64,000 bases of DNA from Apus apus (GCF_020740795.1 NC_067301.1:1364001-1428000); one strand, 5' to 3'. Positions 25,201 to 38,869 are shown, counted from the stretch's first letter. A program made the numbers and translations. The notes: a model not told the origin generated them from the letters alone.

Positions 25201-28179
25201 ATGATCTCTTGGGAGTTCAGACATCATCAAAGTACCTTAACAGCCTTTAAACATAACACATGATCCCAAATATTTATAATGTGCATGTACTCCTTTCATA
25301 CTTTGTTGTCTGAAGAGTATTTTAACAGGTGGATTGGCAGCGATGCCTACCAGCAATTTGAAGCCCAGACTTCATTGGTGTTTCAAGAGATAAGCACCAC
25401 GCTGTGTTTCGTTTGCCTGCAGCGACACAGAGGACTGGAGTTGTTACAGAAACCAACACACTTGCCAGAGAACCAGGCAGGAAACATGGTTGCAGTTTGG
25501 TGCCAGAGACTTCAGCCAGACCTGAGGAATTTGCCTATTTTCTGCCAACTCCTCCCATAGAACAGAAAAACAAAGTAGCATGAAGCATGTCCCTCAGCAC
25601 TGGGACAATCCTAGCAGGAACCCCTTGCCAGCCAGGGCTGTTTCCTTCCTTTAAATAGGTGACCACCCTAATTTTTATCCCTAAAATCCATAGATTTATT
25701 ATATAGACTGAGGAGCAGATTCTTAGCTATCCCAGTTGTATTCAGATGACAAGGGTATTAAGAGACACTATAGAACAAGAGCATTTTTCTCTGACAGCTG
25801 TAATGCACTGCCAGCTAAGGGGGCTGGCTAGCAGAAACCATCCCATCTTGCTCTGATCATTCACTTTTGAGTCAAACTGCTTTTTTTGTAAGAAAGTCTG
25901 AGCTTGAACTGTACCTCTGCAAATAGACTTGTTCCATCTAGTTTTAAGATACTCCACTTATTTAAGTGTACTCTGAAAGTATTCGTTGCAGGAACTGGAG
26001 TTAGGTGTCTCATTTAGGACACATCAGACCTGGATGCAGTTATCTGAAGCCTAGATGCCAGACAGAAAAGCAAAGGCAGAATTTGAGGGGGCACAGACAC
26101 AGGATCATTATCAGAACAAATCAGTTGAATGCTAAGAGTTGCTAACAATGTCCTAAAACAAATGTGTGCATCTTCCAGGGGGATTTTCCCAGTATAATTG
26201 CGTGCTCTTGCCTAGTATGGCTTGGGAAGGCCACCCCAGAAGATGATGGTTTACGGTAGTTGAAGTGGGATTAGCCTTCATGAAAGACTCAGGAATACTT
26301 TTTCTCAGTGAAAGTTTACAATAATATTTTAAAGACTCTCAACCAACACCCATACTTAAGCTTTGAAAACAGATAATGCATTTTTAATGGGATTGCACAT
26401 CTGACAAGGAATTTGACTAATTCCTCTGATAGCAGACAGCTTCCTCCCCATAATTCATCTCAAAAGGATCAAAAATCAAAACAGTCCCCACCATCTTTGG
26501 AATGGCCCCCCCTGCTCCCAGCCGCCTGGAAAGGATCAGATCAATTCCAGCAATTCAATGGCAAGAGAACAGAGCGACAGACCCCAGACCTCCCCACAGC
26601 CTGTTTGACCAAAGGAAGGGCTCGAGTCAAGAAGAGAAACAGGCAAAAGCCCATTGGGCTGAGGACACTGGGCCCATTGTTCCCCAGTACAGTTGGCAGC
26701 CAGTGCTCTAGCTACCCAAGTGCTAAGTATAGCTACCAAACTCTTCAAAGCTGAGCCAGAGAATGTCTTCGCTTTGGTGAACTAAGTTGCAAAGCACTGG
26801 GAAGTGTCCGAGTTCAAGGTGTTTCAGAAGTTAAAAGCATGAGAATTTCCATTAGTGTTTTTAGTGTTTGCCCTAATGAGGATCTCCTACCCATAATCAC
26901 GTTTTGCCATCCACTAAAGCCTTTCTCCTAAGCAGCAGACAAGTCAGGGCTCTCCAGACTCACATGGCTGTGCCTTTAACACCACTTGCAGTATAATCCT
27001 TTGTAGATGATCCAGAGCACAAAACCTAGCAAAGTCTGTCAAGGCATTTTTAGCATTTGTTCTATTAAAAAACAAGAAAAAAACCCTGAGGTATTAGGGT
27101 GCTCTAATCTTTAGAAAGGTTAATTTATTCATAGAGATTTTGACAGAGATGTATGGCTAGGCTAGAGTCCCAGGCACCTCTTCCCAAGGGGAACTGCTAG
27201 TGCAGTGACGGCTTTCCTGAAGTGAGAGGCTTCAAACCAGACCAAAGTGCATTAACTTGGGGACTTCTGTGCATTTAGAGCACTTCTGCTTTCTGACACC
27301 AGCAAACAAAGCTTTCCCTGCTCCAACGCAACTTCAGCTGCCTGTTGATAGGGCAGGGAGGAAGCCTCATCCTCCTAGAGACCATGGTCCCATAGGAAGA
27401 GCAGAAGCATTACTGTGTCTCACAAAATAGTAGGTAAGGAACCTCTTTCCCCTTTTACCACAGGCACCTCCCCTGAAAGAAAACAGAGAGCCAGCTGCAA
27501 AGCCATTTTACAGGGGTGTGAGCTGATGTCAGCATGGGCTGGACACCACAGGATGCTGTCCTGAGGAGAGATCTGTTCTTTCAGACCTGGCTATCCAGGC
27601 AGACCATGCTTTTGATTGATTCTTCAGAATAACCATTTGGATTTCTAGACAGCAGCTTGGACACTTGTTCTCAGACCAAAGTTTAGTGAAACCAAATGAA
27701 ATTTAGTTTCAGAAAGGAAGGGGGACATAATTTTAAGATACTGATCATGTACTATTTTTTTCACTGGGAACAGAGTCTGCCTCAGAACTGCACAAAGATA
27801 ATTTGTGGATTAGAATTTTTTTTACCTTTTTAAACTTAGACAGAGAGGATGTGGCAGAGCCAGCCAAACCCCACCTCTACAGAGGCCTCTGGGACCTGTC
27901 AGGACACTGTAGGAAGCCAGCCAGATAACTGATCTGGTTGCTTCTTTTTAATTGGCTTGGGGTCTGCGCAATTAAAACTAAAGTTTCCACTGGCTGTATG
28001 AGGACAGAGCTAATTTGTGACTGCCCTTCAATTTCTGCAGCAATTCTTCAATGTCAGGAATACCTGTGCTGTTTCTTTCAAGTTCTTGACTCACAGAGCA
28101 GCTGCTGGTAGTTAGGTGAACCACATCCCTAGTAAGAATGCAGGCAGCAGGTCCAGGAAAATGATCCTTTCCCTCTATT
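22271..28179. other. Intergenic, no gene recognised
   Basis: No coding exon is supported. An octamer ATGCAAAT lies at 22338-22345 in otherwise ordinary sequence. Frames of 90-130 codons (22577-23006, 24475-24813, 26413-26754) overlap frames on the same or opposite strand and contain no recognisable domain. Confidence 0.5.
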
Positions 28180-28575
28180 CCTATTGCATCTGGAGCTCTG
28201 TGTCCAGTTTAGGGCTCACCAGTTTAGGAAACACAGTGGCAGAGTGGAGCAAGGCCATAAGCCACCAAAATAATGGGGGCTGGAGCACATGGCTTCTGGG
28301 CAGAACCTGAGAGAGGTGAGTCTGTTCAACCCAAAGAGAAAGCGAAGTCACTCCAGAAAACACAACTCTTTGGACCCAGCCATTCAACTAACTTTTTATC
28401 CAGTAAGGCACATCCAAGCTACGAGCAGCCAACTTCTCTAGGAGAATGCTGGGGGAAACCCTGTCAATTACTCAAAATGGCCCTTAGTAACCTGATCTAA
28501 CTAGACCTGCTTTGAACAGCAGGTTGGGATGGAAAACCTCCACAGATCCATTCCAACCAGTGCTCTGGAATTCTC
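28180..28575 (+). mobile_element. CR1 LINE 3' fragment, internally deleted
   Basis: The segment begins with the CR1 phrase CATCTGGAGCTCTGTGTCC, passes through a GGGGCTGGAGCACATGGCTT-like phrase and CTGTTCAACC, and ends with ACCTGATCTAACTAGACC, GAACAGCAGGTTGGGATGG, AAACCTCCACAGATCC and ATTCCAACCAG, which correspond to the CR1 3' end in sense orientation. The part between about 28360 and 28480 does not follow the family, so the copy appears to have an internal deletion or replacement. No reverse-transcriptase frame remains. It is the only clear plus-strand CR1 copy in the window. Confidence 0.75.
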
Positions 28576-31500
28576 TAATTTCTTCCAGTGGATGTCCTAT
28601 TAAGAGTGTCTCCAATATGCTGGACACACACTACAAGGAAAAACCCTACATACAACACTGTCAGCCAAGCACAGCTGGACATTCTGCATATTTTTCTTGT
28701 GCTGCAGAGAAGCCACCATTTGTTTCCACAAAGCAGGAGAGGGTTTTGACTGAGCTGTCTGTGCACAGCACTTGGCTGGACACAGATCTCAAACTATCAG
28801 AGCACAAACTACACCTGAAGAGCTCAGCTATGCTTAGAGAACCCACCTCCTTCCTCTTCCTGCAAGACCCAGGCAGACCAGTTTTTCCATCAATATGTGA
28901 TTTCCACTCTTAACATCTCATATCACCTCTCCCAGTTCTAAAACCTGCAGCCAGCCCTGTTTGGGCTCCTTGTTTTCACCTGCATCTCTAGCACTGCCAA
29001 TGACAAGGGACCAGCTTAGCTAGTGTGAGCCAAAAGCAATAAGGCTCTGCTGACCATAGCTAGTTAACTGCTAGTTTAGACTATTAACCTCTTGCACTTA
29101 ATGAGAGTCCTGAGGCTGCTTAAGCCACAAGACTGAATTTCTCCTAACCACAAACATGGAATCCTCATTAATATGAATCTCAGACACTTTCCCAGGAAGA
29201 AATAATTTGTAGAATGTAGAATCTACCCAGAAGCAAACGATGCTGGACTTAGAAGTATGTTTGAAACTTCTGCAGCTCAGCTTAATTTGTCCCCAAGGAG
29301 AGGGAGGAAGGTCTGGATCAAGAAACGGATTTTTATTTCTAATTGCCAGGTGTCACCAGATCTTAACAAGAAAGTTTGCTGATGTTTTCCCCAACACCCC
29401 AAAATACTTGTAATTATTTTCTGGGGAAATTTACCTGGAAAATGATCTATTTCTAACTGAATTTAAGCCTGTGTTATGCAAACAGTAAACCAGCTTGTTT
29501 GAAAGTAATCTGCACCCAAGGGCTAGCAGAGGAATAAAAGTAAATAAAAGTATGAGAGGTTTCACAAAACCACAGACACTACCAGGTTTTCCAGATCTGA
29601 AGGAAGAAAATCTCATTTTGCAGACTCCCTTTTATATTTTTGCAATCTACATTTTTTAAGAAGCATTACAATTGAGACATGGATCAAGTTTCCCAACAAC
29701 CAGCACCTGCTGCCTCTGTAGTGGAAGGTGGCAGCATCCAGCAGACTAGCTGAGGACAAGAAACAAAATTCATTGCATTAATTTGAAGCTACTGAAGGTA
29801 AGGGTTTAGCAACACATGACTACTCATCTCCAGCTCAACTGTTGCTCTTACCACTACTCAGCACAAGGCCAAGCTACCAGAATTTCCTTAAAGGCTACCA
29901 GTGACCAAGGCCCCTACATTTACAGGGGATCCCCAAAATCACATAGCTTGTAGTGCAGCTCTGGGGATGTTCTCTCACCTCAGAATCACAGGTGCTTGGA
30001 TGGTGGCCAAAGCCCTCATGATGGAGCCGGTGAAGCAGTGTAGGTCCCCAGCAGAGAGAGCTGGTACATTTCTGTGAGGTGCTTTCATCTCAGCAGGGTG
30101 TTCTAAGGAGCCACAGCTTTGAAGTAACAAGTGAGCCTCCCAGGTGGGCTCATGTGTGACAGGAACAGGGGTTGCTTTCCTCATTGTTCCGTGCATTGTC
30201 TGAAACACGAATCCCCTGCCTCTTACCTCAAAGCCATTGGTGCTGGGTGAAACCTGAAGACTAGGGGAAGGTGGAAGCATTTCTCTGAAGTAACCCTGGA
30301 TCTAAACCTTGTACTGCCAAGATAACACCCTGTGGGAAACTGTGGTTGGGAAACTGAAATAGTCTGATAGCAACAACCCACCACAACTGCTGCAGAATCC
30401 ACGTCCTGGAAAGCATCAGTGTGTAATGCATTATCCCCTGGTGTCTGAGCTACTGTGCTGGCAAAAGCTCTTCATAATGACAATCACATACCACCCCCCC
30501 ACACACACTGGTTTGCATTACAGAAAACATGGTACTGCCGAAAGCCAATTTCTCTGCACTGCAATTGGGTTTGGACTTATTCCAAGGAGTCACTATCTAA
30601 CAATCTCCTTCCAGGAGTTCCCACTCAGTCCTCCTGTATCTACTTTTCTGTTGGTATCTTGGTTTAATCTTTTCTTTCACATGGATCTGAGTGCAATCCC
30701 AAGAGCAGATGTGGCTCATTTATGTGCACAGCAAGTCTTGGTCACAATAGGTTTAAAGAGCTTTCTCAGGTGTGTTTGTTTGGCTTCTGTAACATGTACT
30801 CAGTGTTTTTCTTTAGATTTGTTTCTGGCAGGTTTGGTTGAAATTTGAAGGATCAGTGGGGCAATTTTTCCTCTAAGTTAACATCTTTTTTTTTGCAGTT
30901 TTAGTAGCAAAGGGATATTTGTCAGATACTCAACATCCATGTCAAAATGTATTTTTTTTCTGTAAGAAATTGCTTTTTGACTGAAACAGACATGTTAATT
31001 TTGATTTTCAAAATCATTATTTCTTTATTGTTTGGCTTGGGGATGAGTTGGAATTCCCCAAAATATAGGAACACAAGATTTCTGCCAGCTCTACCTGCAG
31101 ACATGGCCCTACCAGGTCAAACCTGAGGCAAGGCAGGCACAGAGGCAGCCCGTGCCACTGCCACCCCCACTGCATCACCTGCTCTGTGCATATGCAGAGC
31201 ATGTAACTCTGTGGGGCAGAGAAGGAGCCTTCCACCAGCACAAAGCTTCCTTCAAACCACACAGCACGCAGCAGGGAATTTCAACAAGAACCCACAGCAC
31301 AATGGCAAGTAATAATGGACTATGCAGGTGTCATTCCTGATGGTCATCACTAGCTCAAGTGACAAATAAATTCCACAGGCTTCCACCTCTTCCTGAAACA
31401 CAAGAGCTTTCAGGGATCAGAAAGGATCAAGACAAGCCACCGAGTGCTGCCAAGGCATCTCAGCAATGGGAGCTGCTCAGCTGTCCTCCACTTCTGTGGA

Positions 31501-33424
31501 CCACAAAGTTTTGTCACCCTTAAGCCAGTTACCTCAGCTAAAACTGCTGCTATATTTTTATACATCCTGCTGCAATTGCCATCTATTGTAAGTTAACCTC
31601 TGCTAGAGGGACTACATCAGACTTACCCTCAGTTATCAGATGGCAAAAACTAGTTCTTATGATTTAAAAAAAGTAGTTATCACTAGCAAGGTGTAAAATC
31701 CCCTTACTTAGTGCAGTTCAGAATCTATGAGTAACTTAATATGCAAACAAGCACAAGCGTGGCACAACCCCCTTTCTGACCTTTCAGATATTGGAGGCCC
31801 AAAGACTGATTTTACAGCATTCTTTCTTCTTTTTACCTTCTCTTGCTGATGTATCTGATCAGTTACATCAGGAAAAGACTGTTTCCTACTGCCTCAAAGC
31901 AATCCACTTTCACAAGCACAAAACCAAGCGCTTCTTCCACAGCTTCCTTCCACCTGTGCTGATTTTGAAGTTCCCTATTCAAGAGCTCCACTTTGTGCAG
32001 AAGGTAGGCTGATGGTATTTCTGTTCCTTTTGAAAACACACATAAAACATAAAATGAAACTTCAGAGAAAGACAAAAGGCACAACCCAGTGCAACCTGCT
32101 TGGCAATGTTACATCTCCCTCTCAGTCTACCACTTGCTGCCAGAGGTGGCAGGGTGTGAGCACCCATTGCTCACAGCATTTCACAAATGCCACTGAACAC
32201 ACCAGACCTGACTCCCAGCGGACATGGGCTCTCATTTCTCCTCCTGACCCTTTTTCCTTCCCTGGATAGCACAGGCAATGATGTTGGGCCTATGTGTCTG
32301 AATAACAATTCTGATACCTCTATGCTCTATGAATTTTGCTAGGTTTTCTTTCTTTTTTTTTTTGACATTTTACACAGGACAGATGTTGTCACCAAGGCTG
32401 CTCTTGTAAACAAGATAGGGAGATGGTCTGGATTGGGTTACCTTGGTAAAATAGTTTAAAATAAATAAAAGGATGGTTGGTCTCTCTCGGATGAATTAGC
32501 TTGATTGGAACTGTCAGATTAAAAAGGCCTAAATAAACAGTTGTGCATCTACCCTTAATGGAGTTAAGGGCCCAGGACAAGTAGTAAAGATACACAAAAT
32601 GAGAGCCTAGATGACAGAATTCATCCCTGCACAGATGCAGTGATATGTGTGTAAGCATCTCTTAAACCCCAGCGTAAAGAGGGTCTTAGATTTACGAAGA
32701 CCATGGATTTAGTTCACAGCACCCACTATAAGCTGTGCTGATTCATTCTCCCTGCTAGTAGATAATTTCATAGAAACACAAAATCGTGGGTCAAGGACAG
32801 CTCCTGGCCCAGGGTGAGATGGGACACTGATAATTAAAGACCCTCTTTTTAAAGTCTTTCCTTTTTTACATTTACCACCTTGACCTGTTCAGATTAGTAT
32901 TTCCAAAGTCTGCCTCAGAGGTTTTCTCCCCAGAAATAATCTAGAATAGCTTATCTGTGGGTTGGTTTGTTTGTACACAAGTAAAATGTAAAGAAAAGCA
33001 TATTGTTTTGCCATGTTAACTATAATCTAAAAATGGCATCATCAAAAACATCTAGGGGGTTTAGATTTCAAGTTATTAGAAATTACTGGATACTGTGACT
33101 CTCTCCCAGTTAACAGCTATGAATACAGCACAGAAACAGAGGTACCTACACAAAGAATTTGGCCCACAGCAAACATATATTATTGTAAAGTTGTCTAGAA
33201 AATAGATGCTGTTCAGACCAGAAATTACCTTAAATGACTGTTGAGTTGACTGGGTTACAATATTTTAGGGATCATAAAAATAAATATAGTTGTCCAAACA
33301 GTGAGATGCAGTGTATTGCCAAGTAAAACAGGGCTGCACGAAGGGGTGCTTACCCTGCGTAGCACTGGGCTGCCTGTAAACTACAAGAACCAGGATGAAG
33401 TGACTCTTTGTTCAGTCTGTGTGT
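28576..33424. other. Intergenic, no gene recognised
   Basis: No coding exon is supported. Frames of up to 140 codons occur (for example 28512-28913 and 30426-30848), without domains. A T-rich run lies near 30889-30896 and another near 32347-32363. No further named repeats are recognised. Confidence 0.5.
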
Positions 33425-33625
33425 TTAAAAATTGACGAGTGCTCCGTGGTATCAATCATGCCTGTCAGACAGCACAAGTGCAGATCTGTTACACTTAAAG
33501 GGTTGTCAAACGAGACATGATTTAATTTGTCATTTTTTCTCTCTCCCTCTCAGTGCAGCGTGCACGTGCTCTTCATTACTCTTCATCATCAGGAAAATGA
33601 ATACATTTTTTGTATAATTTTTTTT
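33425..33625. promoter_or_regulatory. Candidate conserved non-coding element (MEIS/PBX and E-box-like motifs)
   Basis: The block contains ATTGACGAGTGC, ATCAATCATGCC, CCTGTCAGACAGCAC (two TGACAG-type half sites in opposite orientation), ACGAGACATGATTTAATTTG and GTGCACGTGCTC, followed by ATTACTCTTCATCATC. Several CpGs survive in an AT-rich setting. Short dense motifs and CpG retention suggest constraint. No open frame of interest is present. Confidence 0.4.
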
Positions 33626-34442
33626 CTCTCCAAGCGGGTGGAGGGATGGTTGTTTACCAATGACCCAGCACTTGTGAAGAGATCATAAGCAGCTGTTCTC
33701 TACATGCCCTCACGATCCGAGAATTTAACTAAAGCCATGGGAGGAGTGGGATAGAAGGGGCTATTTGGTCCATTTTTTCAATAGACAAAGGCCCCAGTCC
33801 CACACAGCTCTGCAGAGGCTACAGGAACAGAATCCTTGGAGCTTGTCCTGCATTCTCTTTCTTCATTAGGTCTTTCCCTTCAAACTTCTCTAAAAAATGT
33901 TAGCAAGGTATCTTCATGTTATGTTTTTGGAAGGAAAACTGTCATGGACAGGATTGCAAGGTTTAATTAAAAAATTTCCTAACTTCTATCAATCTGTAAA
34001 CATGGTTTATTTTATCCTTGGCAGAAGCTTTACCTGTTGTCACAACCCAGGAAGGAAAGCAGATATGCAAAGTATCAGAACTTTGTGGAAAAAAAAATTA
34101 CCTTCTTTGTTTCACAGTTCATGTGGGATTTTTTCCATTTATGATAAAGAATGAATGGTAAAGGAGAAAAGAAACAATATAAGGAGAAATGTATTGCTAC
34201 AGGAGAAAAAGAAATATTACCTATTGATAAGCACACTTTTCAAATTGATGGGAAACCTGAAGCTACAAGCCCAAAGGAGCTTTTAGATAACTGCAAATGC
34301 AGTTACACTTCTTCCCTTCAAAAACAAGTCCAAACTAATAAAAATGTTCTTAACTCTGGGCACAGTTCCAAATACTTCTTGAACCAGGTGAATTCCTGCT
34401 ACTCTCAGTGGGAGCCAATGTCCCAGAATTGTCCAAGGATCA
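33626..34442. other. Intergenic, no gene recognised
   Basis: Nothing coding is supported. Frames at 33897-34154 and 34151-34471 overlap end to start; the second runs directly into the adjoining CR1 copy, which argues against a real gene. Confidence 0.5.
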
Positions 34443-34605
34443 TAATATCAAAGAATCATGGATTGGTTTGAGTTGGAAGGGATCTCTTAAAGATCATCCA
34501 GTTCCAAACCCCTGCATGGGCAGGGACACCTCCCACTACACCAGGTTGCTCAGAGTCCCATCCAACCTGGCACTGAACGCCTCCAGGGATGGGTTGGAAC
34601 AGTTT
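34443..34605 (-). mobile_element. CR1 LINE 3' end fragment
   Basis: On the + strand the sequence reads as the reverse complement of a CR1 3' terminus: AAAGAATCATGG, GGTTTGAGTTGGAAGGGAT, AAAGATCATCCAGTTCC, GGGCAGGGACACCTCCCACT, CCAGGTTGCTC and CCATCCAACCTGGC. The terminal AGAATCATGG corresponds to the short ATTCTATG-type repeat that ends CR1 elements. The copy is 5'-truncated at about 160 bp, as usual for CR1, and moderately diverged from the copy at 63868. Confidence 0.92.
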
Positions 34606-36239
34606 GGCCTACAATGCTTTCACAGTATAAAGCTTTATTTTATCTGCAGCTGAGAACCTTCTAAAAAGCACTCAGCAGAACCAGGGTTGTGAGGTGCTGG
34701 TCTTCAGGCTCTTCAGAGACAGGCACCTCCCCTATTCACAGATGGGAAAACTAGAACAGCTCTAGAACAAGTGAATACCACAGGTCACTTGTTCAGCCTG
34801 TAAAATGGACTAAGACTCTAGAACAACACGGCTAGAGTAAATAAATCTGCTTCAAATGAGATTGGAACACTCTGATCCCATGTCATAAGCCATTACCTAA
34901 GTTTGGGACTGCAAGAACTCAGGTGAGATCCAGCTGCACCTCTCTATTAACATTTCATTCATCACGAGAAGTTGGATAGGAAGGTCTAAAAAACATGTCT
35001 TGTTATTTCTAATTAGCCCTCCCTTTCTCTGCCATAAACAATCTGTCTTCTGCAAACACATTTTTTAATGCAGCCAGGACTGGGCCAGCTCAAGAGTAGA
35101 AGAGATGAGAAACTCCTTCCAAACACAATGAGAGTCCTGTCTCACATGAGGGAGAGTCCTAACTGAAGTCCTACTTATTCTAGCATTTCCTATGGAAAGA
35201 TTTTACAGGTCCCACTGAAAGTGAGCTTGAATTAAGTACAGTGCTAAACCAGTAAATCTCTGCCATGTTCCACCATGGTAGATCAGCTAGGCCATTTTCT
35301 GAAATGCTTCTAACATCTGAACCTGGCAATACAGCAATGGAAATTATCAAGTGGCAACTGTCAACAAGTTTCTTCATGTTTTACCTGGTGATCCTTGGGT
35401 AGCACTGAGGTCCAGAAAGCAGTAGATGCCACCTGTAATTTAATTCAGCACTAGGGGACAGAAGTTACCTAGTGAGTAGCAGAATGAGTCATCTAAACTA
35501 GTCAAATCTTTTGAAGACAGACAACTAAACTCCAGTGAAACATAACCTGTATATTCTGATCCTGGGAATAGATTGGAATAAGAGTGAGAGAAGAAGAGTT
35601 CCTGTATTAGACTGTAATGTTGTTTTTCCTTCTTTCACCCTGTCTTACTTGTGGCATAAATATTTTTCTCCTCCAGCCCTCTAGGCATCCATCACAATGC
35701 TGTCTCAGATGGTTTTTTCAGATTGTATTTTAATATCAAAAAATGTAACGAGGATGTGAGGGGACCAACTAGGATAACTGGACCCCTCACTGGAAAGGAA
35801 CCTATATAACATACATCAAGCTCATACAAGTCAAGTAATAGCAAACACAAGTCTTTTCCTATGTCACAAGCCACAGAGCAACCCCCCAATGTCCAAAAAC
35901 TAAACAGTCCTCCTAAAGAACTAGTATTGAAAGAGAGAGCAGGACAACCCAAGCACATTGCTAACACCTGCAGACCCTACAAATAGCAGGGACTTTATTT
36001 TATTTGATGACTGTTACAAGTGAAACATCACTAACCCACAGAGGAAAACAAAAAGCAAATACAAGGGCAAATCACTCATCTGCAGCCTTAGCTTTGGCCT
36101 GAACTATTCCCCTTCCACGCATCTCATCTGCAGAAGACCAGATATGTGATTCCACTACCCAACAACTCAACAGAGCATTTCAGAATTGATATTCCCAGAG
36201 CAGCAACAGCAGCAGCAGGGAGCCAGAAGGACAGTAGGC

Positions 36240-36350
36240 CTTAAGCACATGCTTGATGGTCTTCTGAACTGAGTCCCAAATCCTGCTTTACCTATGGATG
36301 TGAATAGCCCTATTGAATTCAATTGGACTCCTTATGGGAATATGGTTAAA
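36240..36350. repeat. Possible ancient amniote interspersed repeat
   Basis: The phrases TTAAGCACATGCTTGATGG, CCAAATCCTGCTTTACC and CCCTATTGAATTCAATTGGACTCC-like words occur in the order found in an old repeat family of reptiles and birds, in which a CCATTGACTTCAATGG core is flanked by AAGCACATGCTT. The family name is uncertain and the copy is decayed. Confidence 0.3.
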
Positions 36351-36691
36351 ACACTCTGGCTCTACTTTGGTAAACTAAACTTCAAGAACAGTCTGAATAT
36401 ACCATAACAAAGACCCTAAAGCCAGCAAGCATCATGAAAGGAGCTTATTTCATTACTAAATCAATTTATGAGTACAAACATAGAACTATCTGACTAAAAT
36501 ATGGATATTGCCTATTTGAAATACTGCACCTCAAACTTACTAAAAGTCACCACTAGGCATCCCTTAAGGAAGCAGGCAGCATGCTGCCTTTGGATGCCCC
36601 AACTGTAAATCAAGAGATTTCCTGAAGTCTGCCTGGAATAGTGGAGAGTAGCCAACATTACATGAAGTGCTATTTGTGTGCTATTAGTTGT

Positions 36692-36740
36692 GGGGTGGGA
36701 GGGGGAGGAGTGTGGGAAGGAAAAAGGGGAAGAAGGAAAA
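36692..36740 (+). repeat. Purine-rich tract with G runs
   Basis: GGGGTGGGAGGGGGAGG is followed by TGTGGGAAGG and an A/G-rich tail. Four G runs of three or more occur within 30 bp, though one spacing is slightly longer than in the classic quadruplex motif. It is a simple-sequence tract with potential for non-B structure. Confidence 0.6.
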
Positions 36741-36826
36741 CCACTTTCTTAATAGCTCCTACAATGTTTGGAAAACATTCATTCATAGCATCCATTTATC
36801 AGGCTTCCATGTAATAACTGCAGGCC

Positions 36827-36840
36827 AAAAAAAAAAAAAA
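36827..36840. repeat. Poly-A run (14 A)
   Basis: An uninterrupted run of 14 adenines with no recognisable retroposon body attached. Confidence 0.85.
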
Positions 36841-38869
36841 GGCAAAAGCCTGGAGGGGAGGTAGGGAGAGGAAATCAGGGATACTGGGTTTTAACAGGGA
36901 AAAATTGGAATTTTGTCAATGTTTCCATTTAAAAGACATACGGTAATGACAAAGTAATGTTTGTGTCTAGGTGCCACTTGGAGGGAGCAGACGATGTCAA
37001 TCTGTTCTGGTTTCATATCTGAACAATCATTCACTCTTAGACAGATTTGGAGAATTTACGTTCAGTCAGTTGCAGCCTCCCACAGTCCAGGTGCACTTTT
37101 CTCAAAAAAATGTCCCTGGTGTCACTGGGACAGCTGGAAATACCTGGCAGGAGTGCAGGCCAGGGCCTGTAGCACATGTGGCACCACAAAGCACAGGATC
37201 CTTCAGGGACACCTCCAAAGCAGAGCTGGAGCATTCCCAGGGTCTGCACTCAGCAGCACTGCTCCACGAGAGGGGTGCCATGACATCTTAATGTGACACG
37301 TGTATTAAAAAAAGTATATTTATGAAAGAAAGCAGTCACCATGGCAACCACAGCTCTGTGGCTCCTTCTCACTAGTGACCAGAACATGGCATGGTCATCT
37401 GCATTATCACCCAGAGGCTGGATCCTACAGGGAATGCTTCATATCCCAACACAAAACATGGCAAGGCACTGAGCAAGGAGCCCCTAGTATCTCATTTCAT
37501 TGTGAATCTGAAAAATGCAGCAGGAACTAAGAAACTGAAACAACATGCATGGGTGAAGCTGAAGACAGAGGCTGGCAGCAAGCAATTCTTAGAGCATTAG
37601 AGCTGTCATGAGGAACCTCCCCTGCTGGGAACTGAGATTAGCTTTAAATGCAACAAAAAATTTCTATCAACTGTCATCTGCAGGACAGGCAGCTCTCAGT
37701 GAAGAGACAGCACAAGTTCTTTTTCTCTTACTTTAGCAGACCATGTTGATGGTTGTCTTTTGATGTTTCTAGCTGAGAGAACACTTTCATAAAATAAAAC
37801 AAAACAAAAAAATCTCTTTGGGAATCCCCCTTGGTACGATGTTTCTGATTAGAGCTCATGTTTTTCTGGCCAGCTGTGAAAATGCATTTAACTATAATCG
37901 ACTAGGCATTGTAATTCCAAAGCTTTATGAAACAAAAATCCACAGAGTGACAATCTGATACAGAAATCTGGCAAAAGAGGATGTGTCTTGCTCCTCAGAG
38001 ACAAGTTTAATGGAATACAAATATTGATGTAATATAGAAAGATTGGATATACATTTTCCTATAACTTCCAGTATTACCAAGGGGATAGGGGAGAAAATTC
38101 TTAACATGGAAACCTATTCATATTTGGAATAGTTTCCTCCTAAAGGAAATGGTGTAATTGTGATTTCAGTGCTCACTGCACTGAACAGCAGACAAAGCAC
38201 TGTAGACTGTACCACAGGGAGGAACTCTGCACTGGCTGACAACAACAGCCCATCTTCCCAATTCCAACTGCTACGATTCCATTATTTCCTTTTTCACTGA
38301 AACTGGAAGCAAGGGAGAAAAGCAACAGAATTTCCTCACTGGGATCACAAGTACACTAGTGCTGTATTCAGATGGACTAAAATAAAAATCACCATTTCCC
38401 AAAAAGCTCCTTTTTATTGTAGCCATAAGCAAACCATGTGCTTTCTCTGCTCAACCTCAGCACTAGAAAATGCAAGCCTGGTTGATTATCATTCTGTACA
38501 TTTCAGAGAGTACTTCTAAATAATGTTCTGAATTGGATATTCAGTGGGAAAACCACATCTGTCAAAAGGGCAGACCTTTCCAGTTGTGAAACAAAGAGCT
38601 CAGCTGTGGAGTGGCCACAATGACACCATCAATTGGGTTCCAGTACTTGATACTAAACTAAGAGGGGATCATGGAGACGGAACATTGCAGTGACTAGATG
38701 GCACCAGGTGACTGTCCACTGCTCTACTTCGGGTTCACGTTAACCACAGAAAAAGCTGTGGATACTTTCTCTCTCTTTACATTTTGAGGGAGAATTTAAA
38801 AAAAACCAAACAGACTGAAATAAGAACAACCCCAAAGAACACTGCGGATAAAGAAAAAAATCGCAGCAT

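Larger units (their letters stand above)
34606..38869. other. Intergenic, no gene recognised
   Basis: No coding exon is supported. The stretch contains a possible old repeat (36240-36350), a purine-rich G-run tract (36692-36740), a 14-base A run (36827-36840) and an AAAAC-type low-complexity patch near 37790-37811. Frames near 36961-37296 overlap on both strands without domains. Confidence 0.5.
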
